From Maribellus sp. CM-23 (GTDB taxonomy: Bacteria; Bacteroidota; Bacteroidia; Bacteroidales; Prolixibacteraceae), in contig NZ_JADWYJ010000008.1 of NCBI RefSeq assembly GCF_021354595.1, positions 1 to 64,000 of the forward strand: DNA of 64,000 bases, given 5' to 3'. Shown one piece after another: positions 51,248 through 59,294 of this stretch. How positions within the stretch are numbered: position 1 is the stretch's first letter; each line of letters opens with the position of its first letter. The translations under genes and the position numbers were made by a program. Below the pieces are notes generated by a model. The model did no database searches. It was given only the letters and a program-made list of their open reading frames with translations, and was not told the origin of the DNA.

Positions 51248-52552
51248 TTACTGTACTTTCTCCAAGGCCTGTTCAAAATCGGCGATAATATCGTCGATAT
51301 GTTCCAGACCAACGCTAACCCGTAACAATGTCGGGTACACTCCCGCAGCAATCTGTGCTTCTTCCGACAGCTGCTGATGTGTGGTCGCCGCCGGCTGAAT
51401 GATCAAGGTTTTGGTATCTCCCACGTTTGCCAGGTGACTTACCATTTGCAAGCCTTCCACCACTTGGTTGGCATGGCTTTTATCACCTTTCACATTGAAC
51501 GAAAGAACGCCACCGGCTCCCTTCGGAAGGTATTTTTTCGCATTCTCGTAAGAATGGTTACCTTCCAGTCCGGGATAGTTTACGCTTTCCACTTTCGGAT
51601 GATTTTGCAGCCATTTAGCAAGCGCCAGTGTATTTTCAACATGGCGGTCCATCCTTAGCGAAAGTGTTTCCAACCCCTGAATCAATAGGAACGAGTTAAA
51701 CGGACTTAATGCCGGTCCCCAGTCGCGCAAGCCTTCAACACGCGCCTTGATAATAAAGGCTATGTTTCCGAACGGGCCGTCAAAGTTAAACACATCCCAG
51801 TATTTCAATCCATGATATCCCTCAGATGGCTCGGTAAATCCGGGAAATTTTCCATTTCCCCAGTTGTAAGTACCCGCATCAACGATTACACCACCAATGC
51901 TGTTACCGTGTCCTCCTATCCATTTGGTGGCTGATTCAACCACGATATCGGCTCCGAAATCAATCGGGCGGCAAAGATAGCCCCCTCCGGCAAAAGTATT
52001 GTCTACAATAAACGGAAGATCGTATTTTTTAGCTACAGCGGAGATGGCTTCAAAATCAGGAATACTGAAACCCGGGTTGCCAATGGTTTCCAGGTAAATT
52101 GCCTTTGTTTTTTCGTCGATCAGCGCCTCAAACGATGCAGGTTCCAAATCGGCTGTTAAGCGAGCCTCTACACCCAGTTTTTTGAATGAAACTTTAAACT
52201 GGTTGTATGATCCCCCATACAAATAAGGCGAAGAAACAAAGTTGTCTCCCTGGTCGAGTATATTGTTTAATGCGATAAACTGCGCGGCGTGTCCCGATGC
52301 TACCGACAAGGCAGCCACTCCCCCTTCCAACGCAGCCATGCGTTGTTCAAACACGTCGTTTGTCGGGTTCATGATGCGCGAATAAATGTTTCCGAATTCT
52401 TTCAGTCCAAATAAATTGGCAGCATGCTCCGCATTGTTAAACACATACGAAGTGGTCTGATAAATAGGTACTGCCCTTGAATTGGTTGTTGGGTCAGGTT
52501 GTTGACCGGCGTGTTGCTGGAGGGTTTCAAAATTGAGTTTTCTTGTTGTCAT
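51248..52552 (-). CDS. metY: O-acetylhomoserine sulfhydrylase
   Basis: 434 residues of the Cys/Met metabolism PLP family. PLP lysine Lys210 lies in ESATKWIGGHG. Also seen are YSRIMNPTND and the SGHAAQFIALNNIL segment, and GGGYLCRPIDFGADI. The length and the extended insertion after residue 225 match MetY (direct sulfhydrylation of O-acetylhomoserine to homocysteine) rather than MetB. The pathway here is aspartate, homoserine, O-acetylhomoserine (MetA), homocysteine (MetY). It lies downstream of the divergent aspartokinase gene. Confidence 0.95.
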   Translation of the reverse strand: MTTRKLNFETLQQHAGQQPDPTTNSRAVPIYQTTSYVFNNAEHAANLFGLKEFGNIYSRIMNPTNDVFEQRMAALEGGVAALSVASGHAAQFIALNNILDQGDNFVSSPYLYGGSYNQFKVSFKKLGVEARLTADLEPASFEALIDEKTKAIYLETIGNPGFSIPDFEAISAVAKKYDLPFIVDNTFAGGGYLCRPIDFGADIVVESATKWIGGHGNSIGGVIVDAGTYNWGNGKFPGFTEPSEGYHGLKYWDVFNFDGPFGNIAFIIKARVEGLRDWGPALSPFNSFLLIQGLETLSLRMDRHVENTLALAKWLQNHPKVESVNYPGLEGNHSYENAKKYLPKGAGGVLSFNVKGDKSHANQVVEGLQMVSHLANVGDTKTLIIQPAATTHQQLSEEAQIAAGVYPTLLRVSVGLEHIDDIIADFEQALEKVQ

Positions 52553-52633
52553 TTTAATTTCTTTTTGGGTTAATAGCTTTTAGTTTAACAATCTTTGGCG
52601 CTTCTTTCTTTTTCAAAACCTCAATAAATTGAT

Positions 52634-53950
52634 TTAACCAAAGAATGCACTGTAAATTTCCCGAACGCTTTTTTCCTTGTCTGATTTACTAACTACCAGG
52701 TAACTAACCAAATCGGAAGCTCCTGACCCGCTGATCACCACGTTTATATGGTTGTTGGCAACGGCTGTAAAAATTTTTGCAGACACACCGTAAGCATGTT
52801 GCATTCCGTGTCCAACGATCCCGATCAGGGAAAGATCTTTCAGCACCGAAATATCGGTTACCGACGAAAATCCCATTCCCTTAACCAACGAAAGTGCCTT
52901 GTCACCATTTTCTTCGCTTAAAATAAAGTTGATGGATGTTTGCGAAGTAATTACCGACTTAATGTTTATACCGGCTTTGTTCAGCTGGGTGGTTACCCGC
53001 GCCAAAATGCCGGGTTTTAAACCAACGCCGGGGCCATCGAGTTTAAGCAGTGAAATATCATCGGTACAGGCAACACTTTTTACAATCTGATCTTCAATAA
53101 AAGTTTCCGTATTGATGACGGTTTCGACCACTCCATCTGAAGAAGCCGAACTTAACACCTCGATCGGAATGTGTGTACTTTCCAAAGGTTCTACGGTTCG
53201 CGGATGGAATGAATAATGATCAAAATAAGCCAGTTCGCTGGCTTCGGAATAGGTTAAACGCTTAATAACTTCCGGATTACTGATGATTGCCGGATCGGCA
53301 CGCTGAAAATCAAAATCCAGATCCCACAACTCGAGGCGTTCAACGCCCAAAGAGCGTGTCAGAAACGCGGCGGTATAATCGGCCGATGTTTTTCCGGTAC
53401 GCGCAATTTTATTGTTTTCAGTAATTCCGTAGGTTCCGGGAATAATGAAACTTCCGGCAGGCAACGACTTTAAATAATCGTTGTTAGCCGCCAAAAACGA
53501 GGCACTTCCATAATCAGCAGTTGTTTGCAAGCCAATTTGTTCGGGCAAAAGAACCTGCGATTCCGGCCAAATGGTTTTAACGATTTCAACCGTAAGTTTT
53601 TCAGAAAAACTCAGCACCTGATCTTTCAGCGCCCTCGAATAATCACCTATCAGGGCAATTCCTTTCAACAAGCCGCTGGCCTGTTCCGCCAGCTGATGGT
53701 AATCATCGCTTGCTTCTTTGCTGGTAATATTCCGGTGCACCGAAAGTAACTGCGTCAATAATACATCATGCTCAGGCTCTTTTTGCAATACCGTTGCCAT
53801 GTTACCGCTCAAAATAGCTGACAGTTCAGGAACTGCTGAAACAACGATAAACTTTCGCCCCACAAAATGTTTGAGATACTGTGCTAAATGCCCCATCGAC
53901 TCAGGGTTGCCTAGATGGCCTCCGCCCAATCGAATAACCTTATCCGACAT
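52634..53950 (-). CDS. divergent aspartokinase with two ACT domains
   Basis: 438 residues. The amino-acid kinase fold is recognisable (SEKLTVEI, PGTYGITENNKIARTG, LWDLDFDFQRADPAI, LTYSEASELAYF, FHPRTVEPLESTHIP). But the start reads VIRLGGGHLG, where aspartokinases have KFGGTSV. The ATP-binding lysine is therefore Arg here, and the loop after it is changed. The GRGGSDYTA motif is also altered (RTGKTSADYTA). Two ACT domains end the protein (KLDGPGVGLKPGILARVT; SLIGIVGHGMQHAYGV). It could be an active aspartokinase with adapted residues or a regulatory paralogue. Position ahead of metY-metA argues for methionine-specific control. It begins after the Met-rich leader. Confidence 0.85.
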   Translation of the reverse strand: MSDKVIRLGGGHLGNPESMGHLAQYLKHFVGRKFIVVSAVPELSAILSGNMATVLQKEPEHDVLLTQLLSVHRNITSKEASDDYHQLAEQASGLLKGIALIGDYSRALKDQVLSFSEKLTVEIVKTIWPESQVLLPEQIGLQTTADYGSASFLAANNDYLKSLPAGSFIIPGTYGITENNKIARTGKTSADYTAAFLTRSLGVERLELWDLDFDFQRADPAIISNPEVIKRLTYSEASELAYFDHYSFHPRTVEPLESTHIPIEVLSSASSDGVVETVINTETFIEDQIVKSVACTDDISLLKLDGPGVGLKPGILARVTTQLNKAGINIKSVITSQTSINFILSEENGDKALSLVKGMGFSSVTDISVLKDLSLIGIVGHGMQHAYGVSAKIFTAVANNHINVVISGSGASDLVSYLVVSKSDKEKSVREIYSAFFG

Positions 53951-54008
53951 ACGAATTTAAGTATTTAAGTAAAAAATTTATTTGCTTTTAAACGCTCAGG
54001 ATATGAAT

Positions 54009-54041
54009 GCCTTCAATCAACGGAAACCATCGAATGAAGGC
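54009..54041 (-). promoter_or_regulatory. hairpin starting in the leader-peptide stop codon
   Basis: On the minus strand GCCTTCA (beginning with the last base of the stop TAG) pairs with TGAAGGC. After one mismatch, seven more pairs follow (two G-U), with a loop of three. No T run follows. Further downstream, TTCATATCCTG (53997-54007 on the plus strand as its complement) could instead pair with the leader Shine-Dalgarno and start codon (54129-54138). These are elements of a possible attenuator. Confidence 0.5.
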
Positions 54042-54133
54042 TAGCGCATAAACATAGAAACCGACGACATGAGCATGGCGCCACAGTAGTTTACTGTAAC
54101 CATCGAAACGCTATTTCCGAAATCCATTTTCAT
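54041..54133 (-). CDS. methionine-rich leader peptide upstream of the aspartokinase-metY-metA operon
   Basis: An open frame of 30 codons: MKMDFGNSVSMVTV, then NYCGAMLMSSVSMFMR and TAG. Seven of 30 residues are Met, with clusters AMLM and MFM near the end. AGGA sits 6 bases before the second ATG, so the start may be 54127, giving 28 residues with 6 Met. The predicted promoter (-33 GTTG 54185-54182, -7 TATATTTG 54162-54155) would begin the RNA about 15 bases upstream of the first ATG. The stop codon overlaps the hairpin at 54009-54041, and the aspartokinase gene starts 91 bases later. This layout fits control by ribosome stalling at Met codons. I know of no described leader of this sequence. 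Confidence 0.55.
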   Translation of the reverse strand: MKMDFGNSVSMVTVNYCGAMLMSSVSMFMR

Positions 54134-54154
54134 TCCTGTCGATTTTGTTTGCCC

Positions 54155-54185
54155 CAAATATACAGTGATTTTTCTATCCGGCAAC
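54155..54185 (-). promoter_or_regulatory. promoter of the leader peptide-aspartokinase-metY-metA transcript
   Basis: Minus-strand -33 GTTG (54185-54182) and -7 TATATTTG (54162-54155), spacer 19, an exact TAnnTTTG match. The predicted start point is near 54148. Confidence 0.6.
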
Positions 54186-54322
54186 CCTATTTAAAATGAT
54201 TTCAGATAAATTTCACATTAAGCTTCTTTTTTCATTTTTCGCCAAACAGAAATCCTGAAGTCGGTTTTATTTCTATTTTTTAAGATCACGACCATCAAAA
54301 GTTGCAAATCTCAAAACATTTG

Positions 54323-54345
54323 TATTTTTGTTCGTATGGAAACTA
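54323..54345 (+). promoter_or_regulatory. marR -7 box joined to operator-like dyad, overlapping the start codon
   Basis: TATTTTTG (-7 box, 54323-54330) is followed directly by TTC-GTATG-GAA and ACTA. The marR ATG (54336) lies inside the dyad, 5 bases after the -7 box, so the mRNA is predicted to be leaderless. The same 23 bases, with one difference, occur upstream of kamA at 59216-59238. A -33 TTG lies about 18 bases upstream of the -7 box. Autoregulation by MarR is inferred. Confidence 0.55.
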
Positions 54346-54815
54346 CTGACATTCTTATCAAAATTCGCAAGATCGTCCGTTCCATCGATATTGAGTCGAA
54401 GAAGATCCAAAAGGAGTACGGAGTAAGCATTCCCCAGGTGCTTTGTTTGAGTTATTTGCACCAGTCGCCGAATTACCGGTCGACACAAGGTGAAATCAGA
54501 AAGTTTCTGAACCTGAACCCAAGCACCGTTAGCGGAATCATCGACCGGCTGGAGAAGAAAGGTTACCTGGCGCGTCTGCCCAAGTTAGGTGACAAAAGAG
54601 TGGTAAACATTGTACTCACTTCTTCGGGCGACAAACTTTTAACACGTATTCCGGAATTGCTCCACATGCAGCTTTCAGAAAAACTTGAATTACTGAACGA
54701 CGACGAATTACAGGTGGTTGAATCCGGGTTGAATACCCTTATTCGCATTCTGGATATCGAAACGCTGGAAGCCTCTCCCATGCTCACCCTGGAAGATGAA
54801 CTGGAAGATCAGTAA
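54336..54815 (+). CDS. MarR-family transcriptional regulator
   Basis: 159 residues with the MarR winged helix: dimer helices at the ends, recognition region STQGEIRKFLNLNPSTVSGIIDRLEKKGYLARL, and wing GDKRVVNIVLTSSG. It is divergent from the methionine locus. It is separated from the trehalose and beta-lysine genes by converging genes but shares a promoter element with kamA. MarR relatives (EctR1, CosR) control compatible-solute genes in other bacteria, which is the model proposed here. The ligand is unknown. Confidence 0.93.
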   Translation: METTDILIKIRKIVRSIDIESKKIQKEYGVSIPQVLCLSYLHQSPNYRSTQGEIRKFLNLNPSTVSGIIDRLEKKGYLARLPKLGDKRVVNIVLTSSGDKLLTRIPELLHMQLSEKLELLNDDELQVVESGLNTLIRILDIETLEASPMLTLEDELEDQ

Positions 54816-54992
54816 TGAGCTTTTAGCTCTTATACCAAAATTACCTCAGACTGAGCCTTATAATTCCATTTCTTTGCGTTTATGCTTCGTTATAAAAACT
54901 CAACAGAACTTTGGCTATGCTTCCTTTTTATGCCTTGCCTAAACACAAATATTCTGAAATTTCGTAAGGCTCACCTTGAAGTAAATTTGGTA

Positions 54993-56795
54993 TTATTGAA
55001 TGGCCTCAAGAATTTTCTCGTCTTCAGTAAGCTCCCCTTTTGCCAGGTTAATGGCGGTTTCAATCAAAGCCAAATGCGAATAAGCCTGCGGAAAATTACC
55101 CAGCAGTCGCTTGGTTTTAAAATCAATGTCCTCGCTGAACAGCCCCACATGGTTGCTGTACGACAGAAGTTGTTCGAACATTGCCTTCGCACGCTTCTTT
55201 TCACCAATGGCATTCAGTGCATTGATCTGCCAGAAAGTGCAAATGGTAAAAGAAGAACTTGGCAAGCCAAAGTCATCCCGATTTCGGTAACGATACATCA
55301 GGCCATCCACACACAATTCTTTTTCGGTAGCTTTTACGGTTTGCACATAACGCGCATCGCGGGCATCGATAAACCCATAAGATTCCATTAAAAGTGTAGC
55401 TGCATCCAGATCGTCAGAACCATAAAACTGCGTAAAGGCTCCCATTTCTTCGTTCCAGGCTTTCTCCAAAATTTCGTTCCGGATGGTATCGGCCAGCGGC
55501 TCCCACAGTTTCACATATTTGTCTTTATGTATAAAGCCGGCAATTTTGATGGCCCGATCGATGGCCACCCAACACAGCACTTTTGAAAAAGTGAAGTGTT
55601 TTTCGTCGGTACGGATTTCCCAAATTCCCTTATCCGGCTTCTGCCAGTTGTTCTCCACAATCCGAACAATGCTTCTGACAATGGTCCAAAGCGCCTCACT
55701 GTCTTCCAGTGAAATTTTGAAATCAGTAAATTGCTGGTAAATCACATCCACCAGAATACCGTAAATGTCGTTCTGTTTTTGCAGATAAGCTGCGTTCCCA
55801 ACCCTTACCGGCGACGATCCCAAGTAGCCGCTCAAGTGGTCCAGCGTTTCTTCTGTCAACACCTTTTCGCGGTTAATTCCGTACATTATCTGGATCTTTT
55901 CATCCTTGTCGGGGATAATGTCGATAATAAAACGCATAAAGCGCTTTACCGTGTTTAAATGCCCCAGGCTCGACATTACTTTTATCACCATCGAAGCATC
56001 GCGTATCCAGCAAAAGCGGTAATCCCAGTTTCGCTCTTCACCAATGGTTTCAGGCAGCGAAGTGGTTACTGCAGCTAAAACGGCGCCTGTTTTATCGTAA
56101 CTAAGCAGTTTCAGCACCAATGCACTCCTGATTATTTCGTGGTTGTATTTTGCATACGAAGTAAGCTTGTTGGCCCATTCGAGCCAATACACCTTTGTTT
56201 TTTGCAGTTTTAAGTATTGCCTGTCAAGTGTTTGCGAAAGCAGTTTCTGATCGTACGACATTAACGCAAAACCATCCTGTTTCAGGTAAATGGTATTTTG
56301 CTGAAGAATATCCTGCTTGTTAAAATCAGTGTACAAATACATCGAATCATAATCGCCCTCGGTGGTATAGCATTTTATGTATTCGTCTTCATCTTCGAGC
56401 CGAATGTGAAAACGGGCATACTCAACCCGCGGGTCATATTTTAGCCGAAAAGCCGGGTTTCCCGAAATATATTTAAAGTAACGTATGATTTCCGCCGGAT
56501 TATAGTAGCCGGAACCATTTAAATAACGAGGCATAAAATCAAACACCTCAAAACAATCGTTCCCGCTTTTAAAAAGAGTAGAAACGATATTGGTTGTTCG
56601 CACGTACGATTGCTGAACTTGGTAACTGTCATCCACCAAAATTTCAAAACTTCCTCCCCTGTTTTCATCCAGAATTTTTGCAAAAACTGAAGGCGAGTTA
56701 AAATCCGGCAGACAACACCAGTCAATCGATCCTTTATCTGAAATTAATGCGGCACTTTTGCAATTCCCGATTATCGCATAATTCAGGTTATCCAT
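54993..56795 (-). CDS. GH15-family glucanase, trehalase- or glucoamylase-like
   Basis: 600 residues. A trehalase-like N-terminal domain (IIGNCKSAALISDKGSIDWCCLPDF) is followed by the GH15 (alpha/alpha)6 catalytic domain with RNWDYRFCWIRDASM near 265 and GLPSSSFTICTFWQINAL near 535. No signal peptide is present, so the enzyme is cytoplasmic. Homologues act on alpha-glucans or on trehalose (in mycobacteria). Its gene lies 83 bases downstream of the trehalose synthase/phosphatase fusion, which favours a role in trehalose turnover. Confidence 0.88.
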   Translation of the reverse strand: MDNLNYAIIGNCKSAALISDKGSIDWCCLPDFNSPSVFAKILDENRGGSFEILVDDSYQVQQSYVRTTNIVSTLFKSGNDCFEVFDFMPRYLNGSGYYNPAEIIRYFKYISGNPAFRLKYDPRVEYARFHIRLEDEDEYIKCYTTEGDYDSMYLYTDFNKQDILQQNTIYLKQDGFALMSYDQKLLSQTLDRQYLKLQKTKVYWLEWANKLTSYAKYNHEIIRSALVLKLLSYDKTGAVLAAVTTSLPETIGEERNWDYRFCWIRDASMVIKVMSSLGHLNTVKRFMRFIIDIIPDKDEKIQIMYGINREKVLTEETLDHLSGYLGSSPVRVGNAAYLQKQNDIYGILVDVIYQQFTDFKISLEDSEALWTIVRSIVRIVENNWQKPDKGIWEIRTDEKHFTFSKVLCWVAIDRAIKIAGFIHKDKYVKLWEPLADTIRNEILEKAWNEEMGAFTQFYGSDDLDAATLLMESYGFIDARDARYVQTVKATEKELCVDGLMYRYRNRDDFGLPSSSFTICTFWQINALNAIGEKKRAKAMFEQLLSYSNHVGLFSEDIDFKTKRLLGNFPQAYSHLALIETAINLAKGELTEDEKILEAIQ

Positions 56796-56878
56796 TCTTT
56801 ACCTTTTTTGAATTGCCCCCATACAGGGCTCGTTTAACAATTTTTTCCTAATTCTTTCGGGGGATTTTATTGTTCGTG

Positions 56879-59080
56879 TTAGTGTATGATCTCGGTTAAG
56901 AAATTACGTACTTCCCTGTAATTGGTGAGATAATACTTCGCGATCGAATTTTCACTTCCCACTTTAATGGTGTGCGCAGTCTCCGGTAATTCCCTGAAAA
57001 GAAATTCATCGGTCCAGTCATCGCCAATGGCCATACAAAAGTCAGCGGGGTATTCGTGCAAAAATTCGGATGCAGCAATGCCTTTGTTTATTCCGGAAAC
57101 TTTAATTTCAATCACCTTCTTACCTTCCAGTATTTCCAGGTCCTGGTTGTAGATCATATTAGAAACATCGTGTCGCAGCTCCAGTGCCCGAAGTACTCCC
57201 AGGTCAATATCGGCTTTCCGGTAATGCCAGGTCAGCGAATACGTTTTTTCTTCGATCAAACTTCCGGGCGTTCGGTCAACATACGACTCCAGAACAGGCA
57301 AAATACTTTCTTTCCACTCCGAGTTAATAGGTTTTCTCTCTTTCCAGCCCTCTCCCACCTTTTTAATCCAGGCGCCGTGTTCCGCAATTAAGGTGTAGTT
57401 GTGATTTCCAAACCAGTTGTTAAACGTTTCGCGATCGCGACCGCTTACCAGCACCAAGCGGGTATTTTCTACTTTTGCCAGGTTGTCGAGTATTGTATAC
57501 AATTCAGGATCGGGCCCGGCTGCCTGCGGATTATCGTAAAAACGCTGCAATGTTCCGTCGTAATCCAGAAACACGACCTTCGATTCTCCCTTTTTAAAAT
57601 CCTTGTATATTTTATTTTTAATAGATACCGATACTTTTCGGGCATGGTAATCCGATTGTTTATCCACTGTGCTTGTCAGCGATTTCATAAATTCATTGGC
57701 CCATTTATGAATGTCGTATCTTCTGATTCGTTTTTGCATGGTTCGCATGGCTTTTGTCCGCTCTTCATCGTCCATGGTCAGCGCGTGGTAAATTGCATCC
57801 GCCGTATCTGCAATGTTGTTGGGGTTGACAGAAATAGCTTCCCCCAACTCTTTGGCCGCACCTGCCATTTCACTCAATACCAGCACTCCCCGTTGTTTTA
57901 CTTTCGAGGCAATGTATTCTTTTGCCACCAGGTTCATTCCGTCGCGTAAAGGAGTCAGCAAAGCCACATCGGCCGAACTGTAAAGCTCTATCAGATTTTC
58001 CAACGGCATCGACCGGTAAAAGTAAATCACCGGATTCCAGTTCAGGCGGCCAAATTCACCGTTAATACTTCCCACCAGGATGTCCACTTCATTCTTCAAA
58101 TTCTGATACTGTTCCACATCCGTCCGCGACGGCACAGTCAACATTATCAGCGACACTTTCTCCAGGTATTCCGGGTATTTTTGCAAAAAATGGCGAAACG
58201 CTTTCAAGCGCTGTGGAATTCCCTTTGTATAATCCAAACGGTCAATCGAAAGAATCAGTTTACGGTTGGGCATACTCATCAAAAAACGATCAATATCCTG
58301 GTGAACAGGCGACCGGTCTTGTATGGGTTTACTTTGAATTTCGGAAGCCAGCTGGTCAAACTTTTTGTAATCGATCCCCATCGGAAATACATCAACAAAA
58401 ACCTTCCGGTTATCAAGTTTTATCTGGCTAAACTCCACATCGTACCCCAACAGGCGTTTAACGGAGCTAATAAAATGCCGGGCATAATCGTAGGTGTGGA
58501 ACCCGATTAAATCAGCTCCCAGCAGTCCTTCTATAATTTCTTCGCGCCAGGGTAAAATTCGTATGATCTCGTACGACGGGAAAGGTATGTGCAGAAAAAA
58601 ACCGATGGTCAGATCAGGGCGTCTTTCCCGAAGAATTTGCGGGACCAGCAACAACTGGTAATCGTGTACCCAAACCTGGTCATTTTCCTTGGCATTGTCG
58701 ATAATCGTTTGCGCAAAACGTTCGTTTACCTTCCGGTAGGCTTCCCAGTATTCTTCGCTAAACTCGGTGAATTCGGTAAAATAATGAAAGAGTGGCCACA
58801 GCGTAGCGTTGCTGAAACCATCGTAATAATTGGAAATCAACTCTTCGTCCAAAAACACAGGCAAGCATTGCTCCTTTTTTACCAGAGAAGTTACTTTTTC
58901 TGCTTCTTCGTCCGACTCAGGAATAATACCCGGCCAGCCAATCCAAACGCTGTTGTTGGCTTTGTGGTACGACTTTAAACCTGTTGCCAGTCCTCCGGCA
59001 CTAGGCGTAATATACATTTCGTCGTCATTCTTGTCAATCTTCACCGGCAACCGGTTCGAAGCTATTATTAATCGTGTCAT
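56879..59080 (-). CDS. bifunctional trehalose-6-phosphate synthase/phosphatase
   Basis: 733 residues. The N-terminal GT20 synthase occupies about residues 1-475 (IIASNRLPVKI, SAGGLATGLKSYH, WIGWPG, VWVHDYQLLLVPQILR, RLDYTKGIPQRLKAF). The C-terminal HAD phosphatase spans about 490-733 (FLDYDGTLQ with the catalytic Asp pair; VSGRDRETF; IGDDWTDE). One protein thus joins UDP-glucose and glucose-6-phosphate and removes the phosphate to yield trehalose, a compatible solute. The gene is divergent from kamA and has its own promoter. Confidence 0.95.
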   Translation of the reverse strand: MTRLIIASNRLPVKIDKNDDEMYITPSAGGLATGLKSYHKANNSVWIGWPGIIPESDEEAEKVTSLVKKEQCLPVFLDEELISNYYDGFSNATLWPLFHYFTEFTEFSEEYWEAYRKVNERFAQTIIDNAKENDQVWVHDYQLLLVPQILRERRPDLTIGFFLHIPFPSYEIIRILPWREEIIEGLLGADLIGFHTYDYARHFISSVKRLLGYDVEFSQIKLDNRKVFVDVFPMGIDYKKFDQLASEIQSKPIQDRSPVHQDIDRFLMSMPNRKLILSIDRLDYTKGIPQRLKAFRHFLQKYPEYLEKVSLIMLTVPSRTDVEQYQNLKNEVDILVGSINGEFGRLNWNPVIYFYRSMPLENLIELYSSADVALLTPLRDGMNLVAKEYIASKVKQRGVLVLSEMAGAAKELGEAISVNPNNIADTADAIYHALTMDDEERTKAMRTMQKRIRRYDIHKWANEFMKSLTSTVDKQSDYHARKVSVSIKNKIYKDFKKGESKVVFLDYDGTLQRFYDNPQAAGPDPELYTILDNLAKVENTRLVLVSGRDRETFNNWFGNHNYTLIAEHGAWIKKVGEGWKERKPINSEWKESILPVLESYVDRTPGSLIEEKTYSLTWHYRKADIDLGVLRALELRHDVSNMIYNQDLEILEGKKVIEIKVSGINKGIAASEFLHEYPADFCMAIGDDWTDEFLFRELPETAHTIKVGSENSIAKYYLTNYREVRNFLTEIIH

Positions 59081-59087
59081 ATGATTA

Positions 59088-59119
59088 TTTCAATAGAAAT
59101 TATTAATGATACAAAGATA
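59088..59119 (-). promoter_or_regulatory. trehalose gene promoter with a nearby dyad
   Basis: Minus-strand -7 TATCTTTG (59119-59112), exact TAnnTTTG. Downstream in the transcript, TTTCTATTGAAA (59100-59089) is a dyad of the type TTC-N4-GAA. It resembles but does not equal the TTC-N5-GAA elements at marR and kamA. The two divergent promoters (trehalose and kamA) are about 100 bases apart. Confidence 0.4.
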
Positions 59120-59215
59120 AATAAATTGTTTTAAACGATTCTAAATATCGTGTTAATGCATTGTAAAGTAAGTTAAATGCGGCTTCCATGATTTTCAGAG
59201 CTGGTTTTATTTTTA

Positions 59216-59238
59216 TATTTTTGTTCGTATAGAAACTA
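59216..59238 (+). promoter_or_regulatory. kamA promoter -7 box joined to operator-like dyad
   Basis: TATTTTTG (-7 box) is followed at once by TTC-GTATA-GAA and ACTA, the same 23 bases as at marR (54323-54345) with one change (A for G). The kamA start is about 57 bases downstream. A repressor bound there would sit on the start point. Confidence 0.55.
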
Positions 59239-59294
59239 TATAAAATTAGTCTTATCGGATTATTTTCTGAACCGACAAACAAAAACAGACGTAC

